Below, in pieces: positions 1 to 6,507 of a stretch of DNA of 10,419 bases (position 1 is the first letter of the stretch; each line of letters opens with the position of its first letter). The notes under the pieces are model-generated. The model saw nothing but the letters and a program-made list of their open reading frames with translations. It did no database searches and had not been told where the DNA came from. This DNA comes from Bacillota bacterium. GTDB taxonomy: Bacteria; Bacillota; Clostridia; Peptostreptococcales; Anaerovoracaceae. The position numbers and the translations under genes were made by a program. Location: the NCBI GenBank assembly GCA_022706625.1, contig JAKJCD010000056.1, positions 1 to 10,419 on the forward strand, written 5' to 3'.

Positions 1-53
1 TCACCTCCCCTGAAATAGCCGTAAAAAAGCCATAAAAAACCAGTCATAAGGGG

Positions 54-82
54 TTGACTTGCGATTTTTTATGCCTTATAAT
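54..82 (+). promoter_or_regulatory. Sigma-A-type promoter of the AbiE pair
   Basis: TTGACT at 54-59 and TATAAT at 77-82 are separated by 17 bp, a near-consensus housekeeping promoter. The start of transcription would fall near 89, giving a leader of about 47 nt before the antitoxin ATG at 136. The spacing and match are seen directly; use in vivo is inferred. Confidence 0.8.
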
Positions 83-94
83 TCACTATGTATC

Positions 95-111
95 ATATTA
101 TATATTATATA
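95..111 (+). repeat. AT-rich direct repeat in the AbiE leader, possible operator
   Basis: ATATTAT occurs twice back to back (95-101 and 102-108), followed by ATA, just downstream of the -10 box. AbiEi-type antitoxins are known to repress their own promoter by binding repeats near it, so this is a candidate binding site. That role is inference; the run could also be simple AT-rich leader sequence. Confidence 0.4.
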
Positions 112-135
112 GCGTGATTTTATAAGGAGCAGACT

Positions 136-759
136 ATGCTTTTTGAATATTTGAAAGAACATTACGATGACGGGGAGCCTATCTTCCTCGATGATATTCA
201 TATAGAAGGAATGCGAAGGGATAACTTCCGCCAGCAAATCAAGACACTTGCAGACGCAGGTAAGATTGTGCGATATGAGAAAGGGATTTATTATATTCCG
301 AAGAAAACCCGCTTCAGCTCATCCGCCGGCCCGACTCCCGAAACGGTAGCAAGGTACAAATATATCTCCCGTGGTGGTAAGACTGACGGTTATTATTCCG
401 GCAGCACCTTTGCCAACATCATCGGACTGTCCTTGCAGGTACCTATGAAGAAGGAAATCGTCAGCAACAACATAGCCGCCATCGTAAGGGAAGTGCTGAT
501 CGGCAAGCAGTCCTTTATTGTCAGAAAGACCAATGTTCCCATCTCCGATGATAATGTTAAGGTTCTTCAGCTTTTGGAATTATTAAAAAATCTGGACTCT
601 TACCTTGACAGCGATTATGATGAAGCGAGGGAAAAATTAAAAAAATATTCTCTTGCGAACCATATTACAAGAGACGATGTTGACCAATATATAAGACGAT
701 ATCCGGATTCAACCTTCCGGTATTATTATGAAATGAGGTTAGACCATGTACTTGCATAA
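136..759 (+). CDS. abiEi: AbiEi-like antitoxin / transcriptional regulator (type IV TA)
   Basis: This 207-residue protein is the likely antitoxin of an AbiE-type toxin-antitoxin pair. Residues 1-57 read as a winged helix-turn-helix (RDNFRQQIKTLADAGKIVRY followed by the wing KGIYYIP), typical of AbiEi/DUF6088-like regulators. The rest is the domain that in this family is needed to neutralise the toxin. The ATG at 136 is chosen because AAGGAG lies at 124-129 with a 6-nt gap and a good promoter sits just upstream. Its end overlaps the next gene by 14 bp, so the two are probably translationally coupled. AbiEi proteins usually both repress their own operon and block the nucleotidyltransferase toxin without a stable protein-protein complex; that is family knowledge. 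The pair identity rests on the neighbour as much as on this sequence. Confidence 0.85.
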   Translation: MLFEYLKEHYDDGEPIFLDDIHIEGMRRDNFRQQIKTLADAGKIVRYEKGIYYIPKKTRFSSSAGPTPETVARYKYISRGGKTDGYYSGSTFANIIGLSLQVPMKKEIVSNNIAAIVREVLIGKQSFIVRKTNVPISDDNVKVLQLLELLKNLDSYLDSDYDEAREKLKKYSLANHITRDDVDQYIRRYPDSTFRYYYEMRLDHVLA

Positions 760-1648
760 TGATAAGGATCTCTTTACAGAGGTCATAACAGAAGCCAACG
801 CACAGACCGGCATCGCAGAATCCATCATTGAAAAGGATTACTACGTTACCATGATCTTAAAACTGTTGGCAAAGAGCAATCCTGATATAGTTTTCAAAGG
901 GGGAACCTCATTATCGAAGTGTTTCCACCTTATCAACAGGTTTTCCGAAGATATTGATATCACCTTCTCTGAACATATCGGAGAATCCCGGAGAAAGAAA
1001 CTCAAATACAATATCCTCAAACCGATCAGTGATGAGCTGGGTATGCCCATTGAGAACTGGGACAGTATCGAGAGCGATAAAGATTACAACTATTACCTCT
1101 TTGGCTATCAACCTGCAAACGACTACCCGGTGGAAGGCATCATGCCCGGAGTAAAACTTGAAACCGCCCTTGTCTCCTATTCCTTCCCGACCGAAGAAAG
1201 GGATGTTGACTCGATTATCTATGGAGCAATAAAAGACTCTGCATCAGACATCATCTCAGATTACGGGCTTGAACCGTTTTCGATGAAAGTGCAGTCAGTC
1301 AGCAGGACATTCATTGATAAGATTTATGCCCTCTGCGATTATTACATGGAAGATAAAACGAAACGTTTTTCAAGACACCTGTATGATCTCCATATGCTCT
1401 ATCCGACCATTACTGTGGATGATTCATTTATGGGACTTATACAACAGGTTCGTGAGCATCGTTCAAAGCTTCCTATCTGCCCTTCCGCAAAAGAAGGCGT
1501 AGATATAAAATCGCTCATAACGGAGTTCCTTGATAAAGAATTCTATAAGAGCGACTACGATAACATCACCAGAACGCTGATCTCCGATGATGTGACCTAT
1601 GAGCAGACTTCTCTCACTCTGAGAGAAATCGCAGAAAAGCTCTTCTGA
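746..1648 (+). CDS. abiEii: AbiEii/AbiGii-family nucleotidyltransferase toxin
   Basis: This 300-residue protein carries the DNA-polymerase-beta-like nucleotidyltransferase signature: FKGGTSLSK at 50-58, then the metal-binding pair D69 and D71 in SEDIDI. Further family motifs follow: IEKDYYV near 28-34, TFIDKIYALCDYYM near 188-202 and RHLYDLHMLY just after. All key acidic residues of the active site are present, so it looks intact. Toxins of this family transfer nucleotides, in some members to the tRNA acceptor stem, and arrest growth; they were first found as phage abortive-infection systems. The ATG at 746 lies within the end of the antitoxin gene, with GAGG at 736-739 six nt upstream. It sits beside a mobilization module, the usual company of such cargo. 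The substrate of this particular protein cannot be read from the sequence. Confidence 0.92.
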   Translation: MYLHNDKDLFTEVITEANAQTGIAESIIEKDYYVTMILKLLAKSNPDIVFKGGTSLSKCFHLINRFSEDIDITFSEHIGESRRKKLKYNILKPISDELGMPIENWDSIESDKDYNYYLFGYQPANDYPVEGIMPGVKLETALVSYSFPTEERDVDSIIYGAIKDSASDIISDYGLEPFSMKVQSVSRTFIDKIYALCDYYMEDKTKRFSRHLYDLHMLYPTITVDDSFMGLIQQVREHRSKLPICPSAKEGVDIKSLITEFLDKEFYKSDYDNITRTLISDDVTYEQTSLTLREIAEKLF

Positions 1649-1712
1649 TATATTTTCGTAAATCTATTGCCAGTCATTTCGCACTCTGATATGATATGGC
1701 TCATAAAACACC

Positions 1713-1770
1713 AAAACTGCTAAAGATACCGGCGCTATCCGTGCGCCGTACTGTGGCAGTTTTTTATTTT
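1713..1770 (+). terminator. Rho-independent terminator after the AbiE operon
   Basis: The outer arms AAAACTGC (1713-1720) and GCAGTTTT (1757-1764) enclose a second GC-rich stem, CGGCGC (1730-1735) with GCGCCG (1743-1748). A T-rich tail runs to 1770. A competing 9-bp inverted repeat, GTACTGTGG (1748-1756) with CCACAGTAC (1782-1790), overlaps it and could form an alternative fold. Confidence 0.75.
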
Positions 1771-1807
1771 CTCTTTATTCCCCACAGTACAAAAGCATAA
1801 AGGCAAT

Positions 1808-1820
1808 CGCCGGATACGGC
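1808..1820. repeat. 13-bp direct repeat, copy 1
   Basis: CGCCGGATACGGC, identical to the copy at 2061-2073 and 253 bp away. Each copy can fold as GCCG-GATA-CGGC. The paired copies bracket the hairpin-rich region and could be binding sites for the MobC-type protein; that role is inferred. Confidence 0.6.
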
Positions 1821-1901
1821 GTTATGGGTTCAAAGCGAACCGCCCTATGGCGGTCTGAACCCGCAAATCGGAACCGATTTGCAAGAAGAATACCAAGCAT
1901 T

Positions 1902-1921
1902 GGATGTGTCATGACACATCC
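1902..1921. repeat. Perfect 20-bp palindrome in the oriT-like region
   Basis: GGATGTGTCATGACACATCC reads the same on both strands over all 20 bases. A perfect dyad of this length is a likely site for a dimeric DNA-binding protein, such as the ribbon-helix-helix accessory protein encoded just downstream, or a cruciform in transfer DNA. Confidence 0.65.
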
Positions 1922-2060
1922 ACATTTACTGACCATTTTCCCTGCCGGCAAAATGACAGCAAATGAGCTTGCAAGGGGATACTCCCCCTGACCCCCGTTA
2001 ATGCAGAACTGCATCCTTTTCCCTTTCCGAAAAAAGAGCATTTCTGCCAAAAATCAAACA

Positions 2061-2073
2061 CGCCGGATACGGC
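2061..2073. repeat. 13-bp direct repeat, copy 2, just upstream of mobC
   Basis: Second identical copy of CGCCGGATACGGC, ending 7 bp before the mobC ribosome binding site at 2080-2088. Its place in the mobC leader would suit an autoregulatory site; this is inference from position. Confidence 0.55.
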
Positions 2074-2096
2074 AATTTTGAAAGGAAGTGCCCTAT

Positions 2097-2441
2097 ATGA
2101 GCAAAGAACGTGATCGCAAGATACCCATCCAGGTGTATCTGAGCGAAAATGAAAAATATGTCCTCGATGAGAAAATCAAAGAATCCAAAATGCGGAATAT
2201 ATCTGAGTATATCCGCCACCTGATCCTATACGGTTATGTCTATGACATCGACTATAACGGACTGAAGGAATACAACTACCAGATAGCCGCCCTCGGCAGA
2301 AACATAAACATGATCAGAGAGCGGATTATGAAAACCGGGAACGCTTACGAAGAAGATCTAAATGAGATAAAGGAGTTGATGGATAAGATATGGCATACAC
2401 ACGAATCCATGCTATCAAAAGTACCGTTACAAAAGCTGTAG
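2097..2441 (+). CDS. mobC: MobC-like relaxosome accessory protein
   Basis: This is a 114-residue protein when started at ATG 2097. An in-frame GTG at 2088 would add three residues, but the ribosome binding site GAAAGGAAG (2080-2088) overlaps that GTG and is well spaced (8 nt) for the ATG. The N-terminal part (about 6-47) has the strand-helix-helix pattern of ribbon-helix-helix DNA-binding proteins, with IPIQVYLSENEKYVLDEKI then a helix ending ISEYIRHLILYG. The segment IAALGRNINMIRERI near 63-77 matches the hallmark region of the MobC family. Such proteins bind oriT and help the relaxase to open and nick the DNA. Its 3' end overlaps the relaxase gene by 52 bp in another frame, which implies coupled expression. 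Family assignment is firm; oriT binding here is inferred. Confidence 0.88.
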   Translation: MSKERDRKIPIQVYLSENEKYVLDEKIKESKMRNISEYIRHLILYGYVYDIDYNGLKEYNYQIAALGRNINMIRERIMKTGNAYEEDLNEIKELMDKIWHTHESMLSKVPLQKL

Positions 2442-3835
2442 CTTATATTTGCAATCCGGATAAGACCGAGCAGCAACTGCTCGTTGATTCATTTGGCTGT
2501 AGTCCCGAAACAGCCAGGCATGACTTTGACTATGCTCTTTCCCGAACAAAGCAATCTGACAAAAATCAGGCTTATCATCTGATCCAGTCTTTTGCAAAAG
2601 GCGAGGTTTCTCATGAAGAAGCACATCGTATCGGGATCGAACTCGCAGACAAACTGCTCGGTGGCAAATACTCCTATGTTGTCGCAACCCATACAGATAA
2701 AGGTCACCCACATAATCACATTATATTTTGCGCCGCCGATAACATAGATCACAAAAAATACAATGCCTGCAAGAAAAGCTATTATCACATCAGGCAACTT
2801 AGCGATGAATTATGCAAAGAACACAGCCTTTCCATCATTGAGCCAAGTGGCAGAAAAGGTAAAAAATATATTCAGTGGAAAGCTGAACAGGAAGGCACAT
2901 CATGGAAAAAACGGCTTCAGGAAGATATCGACGAATGCATTAGAATCGCCAAATCCTACGAGGACTTTTTGCGCCTAATCAAAGAAAAAGGCTATACCGT
3001 CACCGGCGATAAAATCGGCGATCCTCACGCAAAATACATAAAATTCACTGCCCCAGGACAAGAGCGACCTGTGCGTGGCAGTTTCCGCAATTTTGGAGCA
3101 GGATATACAAAAGAAGAAATCAAAGACAGAATTGAAAATCCGGAGAAATGGCAGAATAAAGAGCAAACTGTACAGGAGCCAAACACCACAGAAGCTCCAA
3201 AGCAGAAATCACGGATCAAGATACCAAAGAAGGATATCCTCACCCGTACCAGTGCAAGCAGAACGCTCATAGATACCTCTGGAGAAAAATTTCAGAACAG
3301 CCCCGGTCTGCAGCACTGGGCCTCTGTCAAAAACCTCAAAACTGCCGCTGCCAGCTATGCAGCCGCAGATAATCTTTCTGAGCTTCAGAAGCAGATTGAT
3401 AAAAAAACAACCGAGGCAAAGTCCGCCCGTACCGAGCTTGTAGAGCTGGAGCATCAAATGAAAAAAGTCTCCGAACTGCTTCTATATGCGGAACAGTACA
3501 GAGACAATAAACCTTTTCAAGAAAAATATAAGAAGTCCAAGGATCCGGACAGATACCTCCGTATGCACGAAACACAGCTCATCTTATATGATGGTGCTGA
3601 ACGTATGCTTCGGAAGATGGGGCTTGACCCAAAATCCGTTAATCCGGCAGAGATACGCTCTGACTATGATGCTATGCAGGCTCGTAAATCCGTACTTGAG
3701 AAAACATATAAATCAGCAGAAAACGACGCAAAAACTCTCCAACAAAAAATGGCTAATGTAGAGCAGTACCTTGGGCATGACCCTCAAGAAAAACAAGAAC
3801 ACATTAACTCTCAAAAACAATCCAGAGAAGAATAG
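2390..3835 (+). CDS. MobA/VirD2-family relaxase
   Basis: This 481-residue mobilization relaxase would nick one strand at oriT and stay covalently attached to the 5' end. The N-terminus reads as the usual relaxase start (IHAIKSTVTKAVAYICNPDK), with Y19 the likely catalytic tyrosine. The metal-binding histidine motif HTDKGHPHNH lies at 101-110, complete with the three histidines of an HxH-type cluster. Residues up to about 250 form the nuclease part. From about 325 to 460 the protein is rich in E, K, Q and L with heptad-like spacing, suggesting a coiled coil. The ribosome binding site AAAGGAG (2369-2375) is 14 nt from the ATG, rather far, so coupling to mobC translation is likely. No type IV secretion or coupling gene is in view, so transfer would need a helper element. 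The gene appears full length and unbroken. Confidence 0.93.
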   Translation: MAYTRIHAIKSTVTKAVAYICNPDKTEQQLLVDSFGCSPETARHDFDYALSRTKQSDKNQAYHLIQSFAKGEVSHEEAHRIGIELADKLLGGKYSYVVATHTDKGHPHNHIIFCAADNIDHKKYNACKKSYYHIRQLSDELCKEHSLSIIEPSGRKGKKYIQWKAEQEGTSWKKRLQEDIDECIRIAKSYEDFLRLIKEKGYTVTGDKIGDPHAKYIKFTAPGQERPVRGSFRNFGAGYTKEEIKDRIENPEKWQNKEQTVQEPNTTEAPKQKSRIKIPKKDILTRTSASRTLIDTSGEKFQNSPGLQHWASVKNLKTAAASYAAADNLSELQKQIDKKTTEAKSARTELVELEHQMKKVSELLLYAEQYRDNKPFQEKYKKSKDPDRYLRMHETQLILYDGAERMLRKMGLDPKSVNPAEIRSDYDAMQARKSVLEKTYKSAENDAKTLQQKMANVEQYLGHDPQEKQEHINSQKQSREE

Positions 3836-3870
3836 TCCCCTATCTCCAAATATATCACCGGAGAATCGGG
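3836..3870. terminator. Hairpin between convergent relaxase and 64-residue gene
   Basis: TCCCC and TCTCC are matched by GGAGA and GGGGA across a loop of about 12 nt, with a small internal bulge, right after the relaxase stop. Only a weak T-rich tail follows on either strand. It is placed to end transcription from both sides, but the tail is poor. Confidence 0.45.
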
Positions 3871-3903
3871 GATTAGATCTTTTCATGTTATCGCACTGCT
3901 ATG

Positions 3904-4098
3904 CTACTTTATTTTATGTACGATTGTTTCAACAACCGTTCCGGTATTCGGATACCTTACTGCTGATCGTCTGATCTCATCTGTGGTTATCTTTACAACC
4001 TGCCTACCCGTTTTAGTAATCTCCGCCGAGAATTTATCTCCTGGAGAAGATAACAGTTTACCTAATTTTGAATTAAATATCTGTGGTAATAAGCTCAT
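3904..4098 (-). CDS. Small hypothetical protein, last gene of the zinc-ribbon operon
   Basis: This 64-residue protein belongs to no family I recognise. I accept it as real because a strong ribosome binding site (GAGGAGGAG) lies about 6 nt before its ATG. It also follows the upstream gene by only 20 bp on the same strand and ends just before the hairpin at 3836-3870. It is basic, has no clear membrane segment or signal peptide, and has no cysteines. The second half (about 30-64) has the alternating pattern of a small beta-rich fold, with RQVVKITTDEIRRSAVRYP followed by TGTVVETIVHKIK. Its job is presumably tied to the XRE/zinc-ribbon genes before it, but nothing in the sequence says how. Confidence 0.65.
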   Translation of the reverse strand: MSLLPQIFNSKLGKLLSSPGDKFSAEITKTGRQVVKITTDEIRRSAVRYPNTGTVVETIVHKIK

Positions 4099-4118
4099 CT
4101 TATCGCTCCTCCTCTCTA

Positions 4119-4775
4119 CTACCTTGAATGATAAGTTATAAGAATATTTGCTTCCCTGGGATATACATCACCTTCATCAAAATCACCGTTTCCATTAATC
4201 GTTACTGCCTCAACCTGTCCATTTTTTCGCTGAGACAGTATATTTAGGTCATTCAAAGGTACAGCTGTCACATTGGTAAAGCCTGCGCCCCTAAACAACA
4301 TAACAACACTGTTATAGTTCTTCTCTTCACATCCAATCATGGAATCTGTAATAACCGCCTCATTGGGGCTTACATATTTTTTCTGCTTCTTTTTCTTCTC
4401 ATCACTTTTTATGAAAGTAAAAAGTCCTATGTATCCACCGATGATAATACCCCACATGCCTGCCAATGGTTCAGCTATACATATAAGTGCACCTATCAAG
4501 ACAAATCCCAAAGCCACGCCATAAGCTATAAAGAGCGATTTTCTACTCCTGGAATTCTCCTTTTCCTCTAATTCCAACTCCCTTAGTCGAAGGATACGCT
4601 CATTCTCCGCTTCTTTGATTCTAGCTTCGTCGATATTGCGGTATATATGTTCGTTGTCATTATGAACGAGTACCTTTGCGCCACAATATGAACAAAACGC
4701 CTGCTCCCGTCCATTTTCTATCGAAAGTTCCGCTCCACAATCCGGACACCTTACTGAAACAAACTGAATTGCCAT
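4119..4775 (-). CDS. Zinc-ribbon membrane protein with PASTA-like C-terminal domain
   Basis: In this 218-residue protein a zinc ribbon opens the chain with C10/C13 and C28/C31. A charged helical segment follows (about 47-76, ARIKEAENERILRLRELE). Then come two membrane segments at about 80-100 and 104-122 and a lysine-rich stretch at 125-133, so both soluble parts should face the same side, probably the cytoplasm. The C-terminal part (about 140-216; SVVMLFRGAGFTNVTAVPLNDL, then a GxFDEGDxYP turn and ILITYH) resembles the PASTA-like domain seen in clostridial membrane proteins; I know it only as a recurring unnamed domain. GGAGGT sits 8 nt before the ATG, and the gene starts 18 bp after the stop of the preceding zinc-ribbon gene. 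A sensing or scaffold role is possible; no function is established. Confidence 0.82.
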   Translation of the reverse strand: MAIQFVSVRCPDCGAELSIENGREQAFCSYCGAKVLVHNDNEHIYRNIDEARIKEAENERILRLRELELEEKENSRSRKSLFIAYGVALGFVLIGALICIAEPLAGMWGIIIGGYIGLFTFIKSDEKKKKQKKYVSPNEAVITDSMIGCEEKNYNSVVMLFRGAGFTNVTAVPLNDLNILSQRKNGQVEAVTINGNGDFDEGDVYPREANILITYHSR

Positions 4776-4793
4776 CGCTTACACCTCCATATG

Positions 4794-6017
4794 TCAGTTG
4801 AGCGAAGTCATCGCAGCAATAATCGCATTCGTAAGTGTCTCTTGCTGTGAAGCCTTCAAATCATCTGATGTACGTATAACCATGGTTCCAAGAACCATAT
4901 GTGACCCCGACGAAAACATTCCCGCTCCATCAAATGAAGCCAGGTAATTATTACGTGTTTCAGCTTCCTCTGCTGTTCTGTATGTCTCTACAGCACCACC
5001 AGCATCGGTTCCTTCGTCTATCAACGGATTGCCACTAAGATTCTGCGTTCCAAGAAGTGCAGTACCAAAATACACAGTAGATGTATATCCTCCTGGCTTG
5101 TTCAGATTTCCGTTCGGATCATTCTCTTCAGTTACCGGATCAATATTAGCCACATCGGCTACTCTGCCAAGCCTTGTTATAACCCATTCTTCGGTGGGTG
5201 CTGTTATCTGCCTTTGAATAGCATAACTATCCTCTAATTCCTTGCTTTGTATAGTAAGCGTGTTAATAAAGGCAGAGTAATCCGGAATGCTTAGAGAATC
5301 CTTTTCGGAATTTATCACAGCAACATTGTTTATATAACTCTCCAATTCACTTTCAAGTGCCGAAACAGCAGCATCTATATTGGACTTTCTCTCCTTTTCC
5401 ATAGCCGGATCTGCCTGTACCGATGCAACAACTTCCTTCAGCTCAGGGGTAGACACTTTGTTATTTCGGGCATCTTTTATGCTGTTGCTAAGCGTCGTAA
5501 TTTTTGCGCCCTCATAAGGTGTATCTCCGCAGTCCACAAGTGCCTGTGCCGTACCAATTACCTCATCAAAGCCGTCATTAGCTGAAATAACCTCTTTAGC
5601 TTTCTCGTTATATTGGTTTACTGCATCATTATATTGTTGAATCCCTTCACTATAATTCTGCACGGCTACAAGGTACGCCTGATACGACTGATCATGCGGT
5701 ATTTTTATTCCAAAATACCAACCGCATATTCCTACAGCTACGGCAAGAATAACCATCACTGCACCTATTGCTATTCTCTTTTTCTTCATTGCCGGAGTGA
5801 CTGCTTTTCTTGCTTCTTCTTGACGCTGACGTTTTGCTTCTGCAGCAGCTTCCTTTGCACGTTTTTCTGCTTCCTTCGCCTTGTTTTTAGCTTCTTGCTC
5901 AGCCTCAATCTCACCGAGTTTTGCCTTTATATCCTCTATCGGACATCCACAGTTCGGACAAACAGATGCTTTATCGCTCATTTCTTTTCCGCATTCAGTA
6001 CACTTAATCATTCCCAT
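4794..6017 (-). CDS. Zinc-ribbon, coiled-coil, single-pass membrane protein with large outer domain
   Basis: This protein has 407 residues. A zinc ribbon with C6, C9, C20 and C23 is followed by an alanine/lysine/glutamate-rich coiled coil (about 33-72) and one membrane helix (about 82-103). A long helical region (about 105-270) then leads to a compact C-terminal domain from about 276. That domain has repeated glycine-rich turns (NDPNGNLNKPGGYTSTVYF, GTDAGGAVETY, FSSGSHMVLGTMVIRTSD), a pattern I recall from Lachnospiraceae and Lactobacillus surface-type proteins related to EbhA-like sequences. The layout implies zinc ribbon inside, C-terminal domain outside. The start is the first ATG of MGM because AGGAGGT lies 8 nt upstream; it overlaps the XRE gene by 14 bp, so they are coupled. 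The partner and ligand are unknown. Confidence 0.82.
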   Translation of the reverse strand: MGMIKCTECGKEMSDKASVCPNCGCPIEDIKAKLGEIEAEQEAKNKAKEAEKRAKEAAAEAKRQRQEEARKAVTPAMKKKRIAIGAVMVILAVAVGICGWYFGIKIPHDQSYQAYLVAVQNYSEGIQQYNDAVNQYNEKAKEVISANDGFDEVIGTAQALVDCGDTPYEGAKITTLSNSIKDARNNKVSTPELKEVVASVQADPAMEKERKSNIDAAVSALESELESYINNVAVINSEKDSLSIPDYSAFINTLTIQSKELEDSYAIQRQITAPTEEWVITRLGRVADVANIDPVTEENDPNGNLNKPGGYTSTVYFGTALLGTQNLSGNPLIDEGTDAGGAVETYRTAEEAETRNNYLASFDGAGMFSSGSHMVLGTMVIRTSDDLKASQQETLTNAIIAAMTSLN

Positions 6018-6360
6018 GTTGATTTACCTCCTTGTCATGCGCTTGGTCTCTCACATCCGGTCGTATCACCTTGTATCCATATGATTCAAGAGCAGCTATC
6101 ACGTCCGGTGTGATGTTCAACTGTAAATCAATGTCTTTTGCATCAGCCTGCTTAATTACTCTATATAATTCATCTACCGACACATTCATTATCTCTGAGA
6201 GCTTTTTAAGATTATTTCGGTCGGGAAGTCCGCCATTCGTCTCCCATTTGGCTATAGCAGATTTCGAAACCCCGATTTTATTACCTAATTCCTCTTGTGT
6301 TAGCCCCATGACTTTTCTTCTGCCTGAAATAAAGTATCCCAGGCTTTTCTTATCCCGCAT
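6004..6360 (-). CDS. XRE-family helix-turn-helix regulator, first gene of the operon
   Basis: This 118-residue regulator has a Cro/CI-type helix-turn-helix at about 8-66: ISGRRKVMGLTQEELGNKIG, then recognition helix SKSAIAKWE and the closing helices around LKKLSEIMNVSVDELY. The tail (about 70-118) is short and hydrophilic with no recognisable sensor domain. A perfect-looking ribosome binding site, AAAGGAGGTGA, lies just before the ATG. The gene leads the operon and its 3' end overlaps the zinc-ribbon membrane gene by 14 bp. A 13-bp palindrome 49-61 bp upstream of the ATG is a natural self-binding site, so autoregulation is likely; that is inference. The pairing of a small XRE regulator with zinc-ribbon membrane proteins recurs in Clostridia, but its purpose is not known to me. 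Confidence 0.88.
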   Translation of the reverse strand: MRDKKSLGYFISGRRKVMGLTQEELGNKIGVSKSAIAKWETNGGLPDRNNLKKLSEIMNVSVDELYRVIKQADAKDIDLQLNITPDVIAALESYGYKVIRPDVRDQAHDKEVNQHGND

Positions 6361-6375
6361 TTCCTCACCTCCTTT

Positions 6376-6394
6376 GCTAAAGAGGAGCTTTAGC
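6376..6394 (-). promoter_or_regulatory. Hairpin in the XRE-gene leader that can mask the ribosome binding site
   Basis: GCTAAAG (6376-6382) and CTTTAGC (6388-6394) form a 7-bp stem with a 5-nt loop. On the transcribed strand the segment CTCCTCTTT lies here, followed after only three bases by the SD AAAGGAGG. The two can pair with one mismatch or bulge, giving a competing fold that would hide the SD. The complementarity is visible; regulation is inferred. Confidence 0.4.
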
Positions 6395-6408
6395 TGTCAA
6401 CTCTTGTC

Positions 6409-6421
6409 TTACGCTGCGTAA
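6409..6421. promoter_or_regulatory. 13-bp palindrome, likely XRE operator
   Basis: TTACGCTGCGTAA has perfect 6-bp arms around a central base and sits just upstream of the XRE gene. XRE-type repressors commonly bind such short dyads over their own promoter. A TTGACA at 6400-6395 on the - strand is adjacent, although no good -10 box follows at the right distance. Confidence 0.5.
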
Positions 6422-6452
6422 TCAACTTTATGTGGATATGATAACAGCTTTT

Positions 6453-6484
6453 AAAAATAAAAATCCCCACCAAAATGGTGGGGA
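6453..6484 (-). terminator. Terminator of the 76-residue gene
   Basis: A 9-bp stem TCCCCACCA/TGGTGGGGA (6464-6484) with a 3-nt loop is followed on the - strand by a long T-rich run (complement of 6453-6463). It lies 24 bp after the stop of the upstream gene and before the XRE leader, so the two transcription units are separated. Confidence 0.88.
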
Positions 6485-6507
6485 AAAATCACTTTCCGTA
6501 AACTATT

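Larger units (their letters stand above)
1808..2073 (+). other. Putative origin-of-transfer (oriT) region with multiple inverted repeats
   Basis: This gene-free stretch directly upstream of mobC and the relaxase is dense in dyads. It has GGGTTCA (1826-1832) with TGAACCC (1856-1862) around an inner ACCGCC/GGCGGT stem (1839-1854); GCAAATCGG/CCGATTTGC (1863-1882); a perfect 20-bp palindrome (1902-1921); GGGGA/TCCCC (1975-1987) followed by a C-rich strand; and ATGCAG/CTGCAT (2001-2014). The 13-mer CGCCGGATACGGC occurs at both ends, at 1808-1820 and 2061-2073. Stacked hairpins beside mobC-relaxase genes are the usual make-up of an oriT. The nick site itself is not identified; the GGGGATACTCCCC segment is my best guess. 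Confidence 0.6.

Noticed and set aside
2088..2096. GTG at 2088 as the mobC start
   Set aside because: The ribosome binding site GAAAGGAAG overlaps this GTG and is correctly spaced only for the ATG at 2097.
1775..2219. Reading frames of 91 and 73 residues on the - strand opposite the oriT-like region and mobC
   Set aside because: They run through hairpins and antisense to mobC, and no protein family is recognisable.
5613..6113. 166-residue + strand frame with many C, F, S and L residues
   Set aside because: It is the antisense shadow of the zinc-ribbon membrane gene; its odd composition is the complement of the A/K/E-rich coiled coil there.
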